Origin: Candidatus Competibacteraceae bacterium
GTDB lineage: Bacteria; Pseudomonadota; Gammaproteobacteria; Competibacterales; Competibacteraceae
Direction of reading: 5' to 3'
NCBI GenBank assembly: GCA_016713505.1
Contig: JADJPA010000001.1
Location: 186,001-250,000, forward strand
DNA: 64,000 nt
Part shown: piece after piece, positions 26,753 through 36,054 of the stretch
Position numbering within the stretch: position 1 is the first letter of the stretch
Layout of the letters: every line of letters starts with the position of its first letter
Made by a program: the position numbers and the translations under genes
Notes under the pieces: generated by a model
Seen by the model: only the letters and a program-made list of their open reading frames with translations
Databases searched by the model: none
Told to the model about the DNA's origin: nothing

Positions 26753-29656
26753 TCAAACCGTCGCAACCGCCCAATCCGTCAAATCCACCAAGGTCCGGAC
26801 ATTTCCCAGCACCGCGCTAGCCGCTCGCGCCGGTTGCAAATAGGTCGCCGCGACCCGCTTGAGGTCGTCTAGCGTGACGGCGAGCACCTGCCGACGGAAG
26901 GCGCGACGTTGTTCCGGCGTGCGGCCAAACCATGTGCCGAAGAAGGCGCTGACCGCTTCACCCGCGGGCGAACCGGGTTTGTCGATGGCGGCGATCACGC
27001 CGAGAATCGCTTCTTCCAACGTTCGCGCGGGATGGTCGGTTTCCTGCAACCAGTCCAGCGCCCGGTCGAAATCGGCAAAGGTTGCCAGCAACCGCGGATC
27101 GCGATACGAATAGAACCGGAATGACCCGCTGTCGGGATGGTAACCCGCGCCACCGCCGTAAGCGCCACCCTGCTCGCGAATTGCTCGATGCAGGTGGCCG
27201 TTGCGGAGAAAATCGCCCAGCACTTGCAAGGCGGGCGCGTCGGGATGACCGGGTGCGACCGTCGGATAAGCCTTGGCGCAAAAATTGATCTGGGTATTGA
27301 CCCGAAACGCTTGTCTGACGGGCTGAGCGTCAGGTACGGCCAGCGCGAAGGGGTGCGGCACGGTGCGGCCGTCCCGCCAGCGGGCGGCCAGCGCTTCGGC
27401 GATGCTCTCTTGCCGTTCCGCTTCGCTCACCACCAGCAATTGCCTCGGCGCGTCGCACAGTCGCTCGCGCAGGCGCTCCAGCCGCGCGGCGAAACCGCCC
27501 AGCGCCCCGGCACCGTCCAGCGCATCATCCAACGCCTTGAGGTTTTTCAAGCCCTGCAAGCCATCCCAGCGATGGCTCAAGGCGGCCACTGGGCTCAAAC
27601 CGGCGCTGGCGGCGGCGAGCGCCAGCATGTGACCGTGATCGGTGATTCCTTCCTCGCGTTGGGCGCGAATTTGCGCGACCAGTTCCCGCAAGCGCGGCAA
27701 CTCATCGAAGCGGGCGTCGGTCAAGGTTTCCCACAGCAATTCCGAAAGCCGGGTCTGATTGCGGGCCAGCGCCTTGCCGGCCAGCACCAGCACGCCCTTG
27801 GCCTGTGTCACGTCATCCACCCCACCGCGCACGGTGGCGCGGGCGTTGATGCCGCCGGTCGCGGCCGCTTGCAGGGCTTGAGTGGTCCGATAGTCGCGGC
27901 CGGCGCTGCCGACTTCGGTCAGACAGGCGCAGAACAGCGGCAACAAATCCAACTCATCGTCCTTCAGCGCGGGCAGATCGAGCACCGCTTGCAGGTAGAC
28001 CATGCCGTTGGTGCCTTGCGCGTACCAATGCGCGGGTAGTACTCCGGCCGGACGGGCGACGCCTTCAGGGATTCTAAAATCCGCTGGCACGTCGCCCAGC
28101 TCGACGCGCGGCAGCAATTCGGGGTCGTCCTGTTGCCGCTGGCGTTCGGCCAGCGCTTGCGCCTGGAGAGCGATGCGGATTTTGTCGGTGTCGGCCAACG
28201 CCACTCGGAGCGCGGCCAGCCGCTGGTGCTCGCTCGCCGCCTGCCGGCCGCTCAATTCCGGGTCGGGCGTCATGGCCAGCCGGACCCGATGCGGGTTGTC
28301 CAGCAGCAGTTGCCGGACCAAACCAGGGATGAAATCCGCAGACCGGCTTTCGGTCCGCAATTGCTCCAGCAGCGGATTGCTGTCGAGCGCGGGGATCGGA
28401 TCGCCGCCGTGAATCGCCGGGGTCAACGCTTCCATCAGCAGATGCAGGCCGTATGGGAAGCCGTCGCCGGTGATTTCCCGCTCGCTCAATTCCAGTTGAT
28501 GCAGGGCGGCGTCCACGGCTTCTTGCGGCACGCTCTCGGCGGCGACCCGGCGCAACACATCGAGCACCAAGGTTTCGACCGCTTCCGCCTGTTCGGGGTT
28601 GGAGCCTTCCAGACCGCAGACGAAGGTCGCTTCGCGGGTCGAGGTGTCGAAGCCGCACAGCGGCGAGGGCGATGCGCCGAGTTCGGAGGTTTCCAGCGCG
28701 TGCCGCAGCGGCGAACTGCTGTTGTCCAGCAACACGTCGCTCAGCAACCGCGCCCGTAAGGTCGCCAGCGGATCGGTGATCGGTCCCAGCAGCCAACCGA
28801 TGACGATATGGGTTTGGTCGGTCAAATCTTCCTCACCGTCCAGCGGATAGTGGATGGTGTCAACGACCGGCGCGCGGTAACGCCGTTCGGCGGGAATGGC
28901 CAAATCCAGTTTCAGCGCTTGAAACTGGTTCAGCGCGCCGGTCTCGAAGCGCGCCTGATGCTCGGCGGCGGGAATGTCGCCGTAGGTTAGGAAGATGGCG
29001 TTCGACGGATGGTAGTGGCGGGCGTGGAAGGCCTTGAGTTGCTCGTAACTGAGATCGAGGATGGCTTCGGGTTCGCCGCCGCTGTTGTAGTGATAGGTGG
29101 TGGTCGGGAACAGCCGGCTTTGCAGCGCCAGCCCCAGCCGTTGCACCGGCGAACTGAGCGCGCCTTTCATCTCGTTGAACACCACGCCCTTGAAGGCCAG
29201 CTCCGAATTAGGATCGGCGGGATCGGCGAATTCCAGCCGGTGGCCTTCCTGGGCGAAATCGCGCTCGTCCAGCAGCGGGAAGAAGGTCGCGTCCAGGTAC
29301 ACGTCCAGCAGGTTGTTGAAATCCTTTTTGTTCTGGCTGGCGAAAGGATAAGCGGTCCAGTCGCTGCTGGTGAAGGCGTTCATGAAGGTGTTAAGCGAGC
29401 GCCGGATCATCATGAAAAACGGATCGCGCACCGGATAGCGCCGGCTGCCGCACAGCGAGGTGTGTTCGAGGATATGAGCTACGCCGGTCGAATCTTGTGG
29501 CACGGTCAGGAACGCGACCATGAAGGCATTGTGTGGATCGTCGGCGGCCAGGTGAAGGTGCCGCGCGCCGGTGGCGCGGTGGCGGTATTCTTGAAATTCC
29601 AGCCGCAGAGCGGGAACGGGGTGCTTGCGCAAGGATTCGAAGGCGGGATGGCTCAT
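26753..29656 (-). CDS. M16C metallopeptidase, presequence-protease (PreP) type
   Basis: Protein of 967 residues from ATG at 29656 (MSHPAF), which overlaps the upstream stop as ATGA. The inverted zinc motif HILEH is at residues 61-65 (H61, E64, H65), followed by TSLCGSRRYPVRDPF, a typical PreP sequence. The length of about 970 fits the two-part clam-shell fold of this group. It degrades short unfolded peptides after import or signal cleavage; bacterial relatives act in the cytoplasm or periplasm, and no signal peptide is seen here. It is 56 bases upstream of comB and follows rfbB and a small membrane protein in a tightly packed run. Confidence 0.93.
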   Translation of the reverse strand: MSHPAFESLRKHPVPALRLEFQEYRHRATGARHLHLAADDPHNAFMVAFLTVPQDSTGVAHILEHTSLCGSRRYPVRDPFFMMIRRSLNTFMNAFTSSDWTAYPFASQNKKDFNNLLDVYLDATFFPLLDERDFAQEGHRLEFADPADPNSELAFKGVVFNEMKGALSSPVQRLGLALQSRLFPTTTYHYNSGGEPEAILDLSYEQLKAFHARHYHPSNAIFLTYGDIPAAEHQARFETGALNQFQALKLDLAIPAERRYRAPVVDTIHYPLDGEEDLTDQTHIVIGWLLGPITDPLATLRARLLSDVLLDNSSSPLRHALETSELGASPSPLCGFDTSTREATFVCGLEGSNPEQAEAVETLVLDVLRRVAAESVPQEAVDAALHQLELSEREITGDGFPYGLHLLMEALTPAIHGGDPIPALDSNPLLEQLRTESRSADFIPGLVRQLLLDNPHRVRLAMTPDPELSGRQAASEHQRLAALRVALADTDKIRIALQAQALAERQRQQDDPELLPRVELGDVPADFRIPEGVARPAGVLPAHWYAQGTNGMVYLQAVLDLPALKDDELDLLPLFCACLTEVGSAGRDYRTTQALQAAATGGINARATVRGGVDDVTQAKGVLVLAGKALARNQTRLSELLWETLTDARFDELPRLRELVAQIRAQREEGITDHGHMLALAAASAGLSPVAALSHRWDGLQGLKNLKALDDALDGAGALGGFAARLERLRERLCDAPRQLLVVSEAERQESIAEALAARWRDGRTVPHPFALAVPDAQPVRQAFRVNTQINFCAKAYPTVAPGHPDAPALQVLGDFLRNGHLHRAIREQGGAYGGGAGYHPDSGSFRFYSYRDPRLLATFADFDRALDWLQETDHPARTLEEAILGVIAAIDKPGSPAGEAVSAFFGTWFGRTPEQRRAFRRQVLAVTLDDLKRVAATYLQPARAASAVLGNVRTLVDLTDWAVATV

Positions 29657-29916
29657 GGTTTCGGTTCGTGATGTTCGGAATCGGAATCGAGGCTGGCTTC
29701 TGGCTCGGCGGGGGGCGCCGCGCCGCGCGGCTCGGTCAGGACGACGAGGATGGTGCCGCAAAAAGCCGTCAACACTCCGACCGGCACCAAGCCCAGCAGG
29801 TTCAAAATCAACCCTCGTTCGCCGGTGGTCATCGCCGCGAAGCCGGTGCTCAGGCCAACGACAGTGAAGATGCCGCCGATCACCACCAACCAGCGGCCGA
29901 TCCGCAATGGATTCAT
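29653..29916 (-). CDS. Small two-helix membrane protein
   Basis: Protein of 87 residues from ATG at 29916, with two hydrophobic helices (about 6-28 and 37-60) and an acidic, Pro-rich tail. The start overlaps the rfbB stop and the stop overlaps the PreP start, both as ATGA, so all three are probably translated together. No domain is recognised. The longer upstream frame starts inside rfbB and is less likely. Confidence 0.65.
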   Translation of the reverse strand: MNPLRIGRWLVVIGGIFTVVGLSTGFAAMTTGERGLILNLLGLVPVGVLTAFCGTILVVLTEPRGAAPPAEPEASLDSDSEHHEPKP

Positions 29917-30959
29917 CGACCGCCCGCCATCATGCCGCCCCAGGCGGGATCGGCGGCGTGGCGCTGCAAATACCACTCCACGGTTTTGGCGATGCCGGTG
30001 TCAAAGGTTTCCGCCGGCCGCCAGTCGAGTTCCCGCGCCATCTTGCTGGCGTCGATGGCGTAACGCCAGTCGTGACCGGGCCGGTCGGTGACGAAGCTGA
30101 TGAGCCGGTCGTGCGGGGCGTGGTGCGGGCGGCGCTGGTCCAGCAGCGCGCAAATCCGCTTGACGATAGCGAGGTTCGCCCATTCGTTGCAGCCGCCGAT
30201 ATTGTAGGTCTCGCCCGGCTGGCCGTTGCGGATCACGGCATCGATGCCCCGGCAATGATCCTCGACATAAAGCCAGTCGCGGATGTTGCTGCCGTCACCG
30301 TAAACCGGAATCGGTTTTTGCAGCAGACAGGAGCGAATCACGGTCGGGATGAATTTCTCGCCGTGCTGGAACGGGCCGTAGTTGTTGGAGCAATTGGTGG
30401 TGACCACCGGTAGCCCATAGGTGTGGAAATAGGCGCGCACCAGATGATCGGAACCGGCCTTGGACGCGGAGTAGGGCGAGTTAGGCGCGTAAGGGGTGAC
30501 TTCGGTAAAGGGCGGATCGTCACGCTGGAGCGTGCCGTACACCTCATCGGTGGAGATGTGATGGAAGCGACAATCAGCGGCTGACGTGCCAGGTAGCCAC
30601 GCCAGACGCGCCGCTTCCAGCAGGGTAAAGGTGCCGACCAAGTTGGTTTGCACGAAGGCCGCCGGGCCGGTGATGGACCGGTCGACATGACTTTCGGCGG
30701 CGAAGTGGGCGATAGTGTCGATGGCGTGTTCGCGCAGCAGTCGATCCACCAACGGCCGGTCGCAGATGTCGCCCCGGACGAAGGTATGGCGGGTCGGATC
30801 GGGCAGATCGCGCAGGTTGTCGGGCGAACCGGCATAGGTCAGCAGGTCGAGATTGACGATGCGGATTGCAGGATCGCTCGCCAGCAAATAGCGGACGAAG
30901 TTGCAGCCGATGAAACCGGCGCCGCCGGTTACCAGCACGTTACGGGGTCGATGTTCCAT
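29913..30959 (-). CDS. rfbB: dTDP-glucose 4,6-dehydratase
   Basis: Protein of 348 residues, an extended short-chain dehydrogenase: N-terminal TGGAGFIGCNFVRYLL for NAD, HFAAESHVDRSI, STDEVYGTL, and the catalytic YSASK in PYSASKAGSDHLVRAY. GDGSNIRDWLYVEDH and a C-terminal region typical of RmlB are also seen. It converts dTDP-glucose to the 4-keto-6-deoxy sugar, the first committed step to dTDP-rhamnose and related sugars. The rest of the rml set is not in the window, so this may feed a special glycan or be a second copy. Confidence 0.93.
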   Translation of the reverse strand: MEHRPRNVLVTGGAGFIGCNFVRYLLASDPAIRIVNLDLLTYAGSPDNLRDLPDPTRHTFVRGDICDRPLVDRLLREHAIDTIAHFAAESHVDRSITGPAAFVQTNLVGTFTLLEAARLAWLPGTSAADCRFHHISTDEVYGTLQRDDPPFTEVTPYAPNSPYSASKAGSDHLVRAYFHTYGLPVVTTNCSNNYGPFQHGEKFIPTVIRSCLLQKPIPVYGDGSNIRDWLYVEDHCRGIDAVIRNGQPGETYNIGGCNEWANLAIVKRICALLDQRRPHHAPHDRLISFVTDRPGHDWRYAIDASKMARELDWRPAETFDTGIAKTVEWYLQRHAADPAWGGMMAGGR

Positions 30960-30981
30960 AAGAATCTGATTGCTTGAGGTC

Positions 30982-31761
30982 TCAGTTGAGGTCGATGGCG
31001 AATTGGGCGATCACGGGCGCGTGATCGGACGGGCGTTCCAGCCGGCGCGGCGTTTTGTCCACGCGGCAACTCGTACAGGTTGTCGCCAATGCGGGATTGG
31101 CGAGAATATGATCGATGCGCAGGCCCCTGTTGCGGCGAAAGGCGCCAGCGCGGTAATCCCACCAGCTAAAAGTCTGTTCTTCTTGTGGAAACAAGCGGAA
31201 CGTGTCTTGCAAATCCAAGCTCAGCAACCGCCGAAACGCGGCCCGCTCCGGTCCGCTGCATAAAATATGACCGGCCCAGGCGGCGGGATCGTGTACGTCG
31301 CGATCTTCCGGGGCGATGTTGAAATCGCCCAGCACCACCAGTTGGGAATGTTGGGTCAGTTCGGTCGTCAGCCAGTCGGCGAGGCGGTCCAGCCAATCGA
31401 GCTTGTAAGCGTATTTTTCGGAGCCGACCGCCTGGCCGTTGGGAACATAGAGATTCAAGATGCGCGCGCCGCCGACCGTCGCGCCCAAGACCCGTCGTTG
31501 GGGGTCATCCGATCCAGGTAGACCAGTCACAATGTCGCGAGCTGGCAGCCGGCTGAGAAGCGCCACGCCGTTATAAGTTTTCTGACCGGAAAATACGGCT
31601 TGATAGCCCGCTTCAGCGATGTCCAACGTCGGGAAATCCGCATCGGTGAGCTTGGTTTCCTGGAGCGCCAGCAGGTCGGGCTGTTCGGCGCGCAGCCAGT
31701 CCAGCACGTGCGGCAGGCGCACGTTCAAGGAATTGACATTCCAGGTCGCGATTTTCAGCAT
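30982..31761 (-). CDS. xthA: Exodeoxyribonuclease III
   Basis: Protein of 259 residues from ATG at 31761 (MLKIATWNVNSLNVR), the canonical start for the family. Catalytic motifs are complete: WNVNSLNVR, LALQETKL, YVPNGQ, GDFNIAPEDRDVHDP, RGLRIDHIL and PSDHAPV. It removes AP sites and 3' blocking groups in DNA repair in the cytoplasm. It lies 22 bases before rfbB on the same strand. Confidence 0.95.
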   Translation of the reverse strand: MLKIATWNVNSLNVRLPHVLDWLRAEQPDLLALQETKLTDADFPTLDIAEAGYQAVFSGQKTYNGVALLSRLPARDIVTGLPGSDDPQRRVLGATVGGARILNLYVPNGQAVGSEKYAYKLDWLDRLADWLTTELTQHSQLVVLGDFNIAPEDRDVHDPAAWAGHILCSGPERAAFRRLLSLDLQDTFRLFPQEEQTFSWWDYRAGAFRRNRGLRIDHILANPALATTCTSCRVDKTPRRLERPSDHAPVIAQFAIDLN

Positions 31762-32413
31762 TGTGGGTCGGTGATCGGCGGTTGGTCGAAGATTATCACA
31801 GGCCGGGCCCGTTGGTTCGAGCGTTGGTTCCCGCTCCGGCGCTTTCGATCCGCGCTCAAGCAAGCATTTTTTCAACCCTGATTCCGGCAGGAGACGCCGC
31901 CGGGCTTCAAGATTCGATTTCTTGGCTTGGCGGACGACTGAATAGGGTCCATGCTGAGAATATCAAGTCAGTGTTTCGATAGTGGACTAACTTTATAAGG
32001 GTTGTTTCAGAGTGAACCCGCTCGGGTGGGACGCTATTCCCCAGTGCAGCCCTCCCTCTAGGACGAACGGCGCGAAAGCGCGCGATTGCGAACTAAATTT
32101 AAAGGCGCTCCAGCCGAGAAAGTTTGTGGGTTGGCCTGTCGGTACGTAATTTGCTCAGGACTTGACGGCGAGCGGGCGGCTTGCGCTAAGGTCTTTGAGT
32201 AAGGAGTTGGCCGCTATCTAAAATAGATTTTCAAATGAACTATTTTGATGGATTTCACCTAACACTGATCGACGCGGGATGATGCTGTTAAGACCTGATA
32301 GAAGAGATTTCGTTATACCAGCAAGCTAGTGCGGTCACTACCTGTTTTGCGGAAGAGCATGCGCCCGCGAGTCGGAGTAGCTTAAGTACCCGCTAGTATG
32401 GAATAAGAAGAGT
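31762..32413. other. Long intergenic region between xthA and the CHASE2 kinase
   Basis: No gene can be supported in these 650 bases. It must hold the divergent promoters of xthA and the histidine kinase. Short hairpins are seen (ACCCGCTCGGGT near 32024 and GCGCGAAAGCGC near 32070, the latter with a GAAA tetraloop), so a small RNA is conceivable, but no clear promoter-terminator pair was found. Confidence 0.35.
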
Positions 32414-34483
32414 ATGTCCCTAATATCCCGGCCGATGGCAAGGAGCCTGCTCACTACCATCATCGCCGCAGGGTTGACCTTGGTCATCGCCAATCTGTCC
32501 TTTTTCTCGTTGATAGAGTTAAAAGGGCTGGATTTGTTATTCACTCTCCGCGGCGTTCGACCTCCGCCCAGTCAAATCGTCATCGTCGCCATTGATGAGC
32601 TGTCCTTGGCTGAGATAAAGCGACAATGGCCTTGGCCGCGCAGCACTCACGCACGCTTGATACGGCAGCTTGCTGAGGCGGGAGCTAAAGTGGTCGGGCT
32701 GGATATACTGTTTGCGGAGCCTTCCGAATCTCAGGAAGATAATGAGCTGGAACAGGCTATTCAGGAGACGGGAAACGTTGTATTGGTGAGCGCCTTGGGC
32801 GTTGTGAACGACCCGTTGTTTCACCTTACCACCCGTATCGATCCCCTGCCTGTTTTGGCCAAGGTGGCTGCGGTGGGCAGCCCCATCATCACCGTCGATG
32901 CCGATGGAGTCGTGCGCCGATCCCGCTTGCTCTCGCCTGGTCTGTCGTCTTTCGCGTTGCAGGTCGTCGGAAAGTATTTGTCGGCGCCGGAACGAAACGT
33001 ATTGAGCAAACAGGATTTTTATAAGGAATTATTGATTGACTATCGCGGGCCTCCTCGAACGATAACCACGGTTTCCTACTATCAAGCGCTGGATTATAAG
33101 CGGCTGTTGCCGCCCGGAATCTTCGAGGACAAGATCGTTTTAGTGGGCCGCTCGCTAGAAACCATTCCAGAAGCCCAGCATTTGTCCGGCGATACTTTTT
33201 TTACGCCGTTTTCTTGGGTGTCGAGTAATGCGACCGCTGGGGTCGAGATTCAGGCCACGCTGATCAGTAATTTGCTGGAAGGCTCTTTTGTCAAGGAGCT
33301 CAGCAAGCTGTCACACACGATTTTAATAGTGGCCGTAACCTTGCTGTCGGGGTTGATCTTGGTTGTTTCAAGGCCAATCGTGAGTTTGCTGGCCATGGTT
33401 GCGATCACGGCCGTTTTGTGCGTGATCGCGCATGTGATTTTTACGGCGTTCACGGTTTGGGTGCCTATTGTTTCCGGCGCGCTAGGCATCATGCTGGTGT
33501 ACGGCGGCCATTTGCTGGCGCGCTCCCTGGGCATGGAGCAGGAGCGCCGGCGGACCCTGGAAGAAGCCAACCGCACGCTGGAAGCCAAGATTACCGAACG
33601 CACTCAGGAGCTGACCGACGTCAACCAGCAACTGACTAACCGCAACCAACAGCTTGAGGTGGCCTACAAAGACCTGGCCCGCACCCAAGAGCAACTGATT
33701 CACTCAGAAAAAATGGCTTCGTTGGGTTTATTAGTCGCTGGAATTGCTCACGAATTGAACAATCCGATCAGTTTCGTGCATAATAACTTAGAGTTTATCG
33801 AAGAATACATCGAACGCCTCAGCAAAATCGTCTTGGCATATTCTAATTTGGATGGCCTAAACGGCCAAAAACGCCGTCACGGCGATAAACAAAAAGAAAT
33901 TGCCAAATTCGATACCATAGAAAAAACGCTACAGGAGCTGATCGCCAGTTGTAGGACCGGCGCTGATAGAGTGAAGCAAATCGTGCTGGATTTGCGGACT
34001 TTTTCACGTACCGATGATCTGGGTTTGGTGATGGCGGATTTGCAAAGCGGTATCGAATCCAGCTTGAATTTATTATCGCGAGAACACAAGGATCGAATCA
34101 CCATTCATCGCGAATATAACAGCTTGCCTCTCGTAGAATGCTATGCGGGTCAAATTAATCAGGTATTTATGAATTTATTACAAAATGCCGCCCAAGCAAT
34201 TCCTGAAAGAGGCCAGGTTTGGATCAAAACAGAGTCTTTCAGCGATTGGGTTAGAGTAGCTATCAAGGACACCGGAAAAGGTATTCCCGCCAAGGATTTG
34301 GAGAGAATTTTCGATCCTTTTTTCACGACCAAACCTATTGGTGAGGGTACGGGCCTAGGGCTTAGCATTTCTTATGGGATTGTCGAAAAACACGGTGGCA
34401 GGATCACGGTCGCGAGTGCGTTGGGAGAAGGTACGGAGTTTGCGGTCGAACTGCCTGTGCACATGAGTAGGAAAATCGCATGA
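32414..34483 (+). CDS. CHASE2-domain sensor histidine kinase
   Basis: Protein of 689 residues. An N-terminal helix is followed by an extracytoplasmic CHASE2 domain (about 40-290; LKGLDLLFTLRG, VVIAIDE-like IVIVAIDELSL, GLDILFAEPS). Then come three hydrophobic helices (about 295-375), a coiled coil rich in Gln/Glu, a HisKA-type domain (SEKMASLGLLVAGIAHELNN, with the phospho-His) and an ATPase domain (NLLQNAAQAI, DTGKGIPAKD, GTGLGLSISYGI). It senses an unknown envelope signal and phosphorylates the regulator that follows; the two genes overlap by ATGA (34480-34483). Confidence 0.93.
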   Translation: MSLISRPMARSLLTTIIAAGLTLVIANLSFFSLIELKGLDLLFTLRGVRPPPSQIVIVAIDELSLAEIKRQWPWPRSTHARLIRQLAEAGAKVVGLDILFAEPSESQEDNELEQAIQETGNVVLVSALGVVNDPLFHLTTRIDPLPVLAKVAAVGSPIITVDADGVVRRSRLLSPGLSSFALQVVGKYLSAPERNVLSKQDFYKELLIDYRGPPRTITTVSYYQALDYKRLLPPGIFEDKIVLVGRSLETIPEAQHLSGDTFFTPFSWVSSNATAGVEIQATLISNLLEGSFVKELSKLSHTILIVAVTLLSGLILVVSRPIVSLLAMVAITAVLCVIAHVIFTAFTVWVPIVSGALGIMLVYGGHLLARSLGMEQERRRTLEEANRTLEAKITERTQELTDVNQQLTNRNQQLEVAYKDLARTQEQLIHSEKMASLGLLVAGIAHELNNPISFVHNNLEFIEEYIERLSKIVLAYSNLDGLNGQKRRHGDKQKEIAKFDTIEKTLQELIASCRTGADRVKQIVLDLRTFSRTDDLGLVMADLQSGIESSLNLLSREHKDRITIHREYNSLPLVECYAGQINQVFMNLLQNAAQAIPERGQVWIKTESFSDWVRVAIKDTGKGIPAKDLERIFDPFFTTKPIGEGTGLGLSISYGIVEKHGGRITVASALGEGTEFAVELPVHMSRKIA

Positions 34484-35901
34484 AACGCTATAAGCTGCTG
34501 GTCGTCGACGATGAGAAAGATATCTTACGAACCCTCACGCTGACTTTCGAGGAGGATTACGAGGTATTTACCGCTCGCAGCGGCATGGAGGCGTTGAGCG
34601 TGCTCGAACGGCAAGAAATCGCGCTGATTATGGCCGATCAACGAATGCCGGAAATGACGGGTGTCGAGCTATTGCAGAGGTCAATTCGTATCCGCCCTCA
34701 TGCCATCCGCATTATTTTGACCGGTTATACCGATACGGTGGCGCTTATTCAAGCCATCAATAAAGGACACATTTATCAATATGTGACAAAGCCTTGGGAC
34801 CGCCAAGAGCTGCGGATAACCGTCAAACGGGCGTTGGACAGCTACGAGCTTTGCATGGAAAACGAGCGTTTGCTTGCGGAGTTGCAAGCCGCTAACGAAC
34901 AGTTGCGCGATGAAAACACCTTCATCAAGAAGGAACTCCATAAGGACCTGAAGTTTAGCGAGATCATCGGACACAGCTCGGCCATGCGCCGCGTGTTCGA
35001 TCTCGTCCATAAGGTGATCGATACGCCCGTTACCGTGCTGTTGACCGGCGAAACCGGCACCGGAAAAACCTTGTTAGCCCGCTATATTCACTACAATGGT
35101 CCGCGCAAGGACAAGCTGTTCGTGGAACAAAACTGTGGAGCGTTGCCGGAAGCGCTGTTGGAGAGCGAGCTTTTCGGCCATAAAAAAGGCGCGTTTACCG
35201 GTGCCGTTTACGATCAGAAAGGCTTGTTCGAGGCTGCCGATGGGGGAACGGTTTTTCTTGATGAAATCAGCGAAATGAGCGCTCTGCTTCAAGTCAAGTT
35301 GCTGCAAGTTCTGCAAGAAGGGCGCTTTCGGAGAGTCGGTGATAATAGCTACCGACAAGTCGATGTACGTATTATTTCAGCGACCAATAAAGATCTGGAT
35401 ACGGAGATTAAAAATAATCGGTTTCGCTCGGATCTTTATTATCGAATTAACGTATTCCCCATTCATATTCCGCCTTTACGAGAGCGCTTGGAAGATATCC
35501 CGCTATTGGCGGATTTCTGTCTGAAAAAATATCGCCGGAAAATGCACAGCTCGGTCGGCAGTTTCAGCGAGGAGGTTTTGCATGAACTCAGCCGCTACAA
35601 TTTTCCTGGTAACGTGCGAGAGCTGGAAAATCTCATCGAACGGGCAGTGCTCTTGAGTTCCGACGGGCAAGTTGAGATAGGGGACTGGCTGCCTCAACCT
35701 TGCTACAATCCAGGAGTGAGTTCCCGAATGGAAAAAATGGAGCGTTCGGAGATTATCCGGCTTCTGGAAATCCATCACGGCAAGCATCATTTAGTGGCCA
35801 GGGATATGGGGATGAGTCGTACGACGCTGTGGCGGCGTCTGAAATATTATGGAATCCAGATTACGGAAGAAGCCAGTATTTCGGGAAGAACGGCCCCCTG
35901 A
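34480..35901 (+). CDS. NtrC-type sigma-54-dependent response regulator
   Basis: Protein of 473 residues. It has a receiver domain (1-120; VVDDEKD, phospho-Asp in ALIMADQRMPE, conserved YVTKPWD), a linker helix, an AAA+ domain (about 150-380) with Walker A GETGTGKT, the sigma-54 contact loop GAFTGA and Walker B GGTVFLDEIS, and a C-terminal Fis-type helix-turn-helix (ARDMGMSRTTLWRRLKYYGI). It should activate sigma-54 promoters when phosphorylated by the CHASE2 kinase. The KPW receiver type resembles HupR/HoxA regulators. Targets are unknown. Confidence 0.94.
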   Translation: MKRYKLLVVDDEKDILRTLTLTFEEDYEVFTARSGMEALSVLERQEIALIMADQRMPEMTGVELLQRSIRIRPHAIRIILTGYTDTVALIQAINKGHIYQYVTKPWDRQELRITVKRALDSYELCMENERLLAELQAANEQLRDENTFIKKELHKDLKFSEIIGHSSAMRRVFDLVHKVIDTPVTVLLTGETGTGKTLLARYIHYNGPRKDKLFVEQNCGALPEALLESELFGHKKGAFTGAVYDQKGLFEAADGGTVFLDEISEMSALLQVKLLQVLQEGRFRRVGDNSYRQVDVRIISATNKDLDTEIKNNRFRSDLYYRINVFPIHIPPLRERLEDIPLLADFCLKKYRRKMHSSVGSFSEEVLHELSRYNFPGNVRELENLIERAVLLSSDGQVEIGDWLPQPCYNPGVSSRMEKMERSEIIRLLEIHHGKHHLVARDMGMSRTTLWRRLKYYGIQITEEASISGRTAP

Positions 35902-35921
35902 TGCCGTTTTTTGGTTTTTTT
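35889..35921 (+). terminator. Rho-independent terminator after the response regulator
   Basis: AACGGC (35889-35894) and GCCGTT (35903-35908) form a stem overlapping the stop codon, followed by TTTTGGTTTTTTT. This is a good intrinsic terminator for the two-component operon. Confidence 0.68.
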
Positions 35922-36054
35922 GAGCGCTTGCCGACAGTCTGACCACGTTCGCGATCTGTCCTGAATTCCGTGCTGTCGATCCCATTGCTCTGGTCCGGCG
36001 CGGTGGCGACAGCGCTGTATCCTCGGTTTGGTTTCCTTGCGTGGAGGGTGCGTC

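Noticed and set aside
26753..29761. Longer start for the PreP-type gene (1002 residues)
   Set aside because: The extra 35 residues are Arg-rich and lie inside the small membrane protein gene; the ATG at 29656 has the coupling overlap and fits the family.
31762..31982. 73- and 93-codon frames upstream of xthA
   Set aside because: They mostly run antisense to xthA or through its leader and show no domain or ribosome site.
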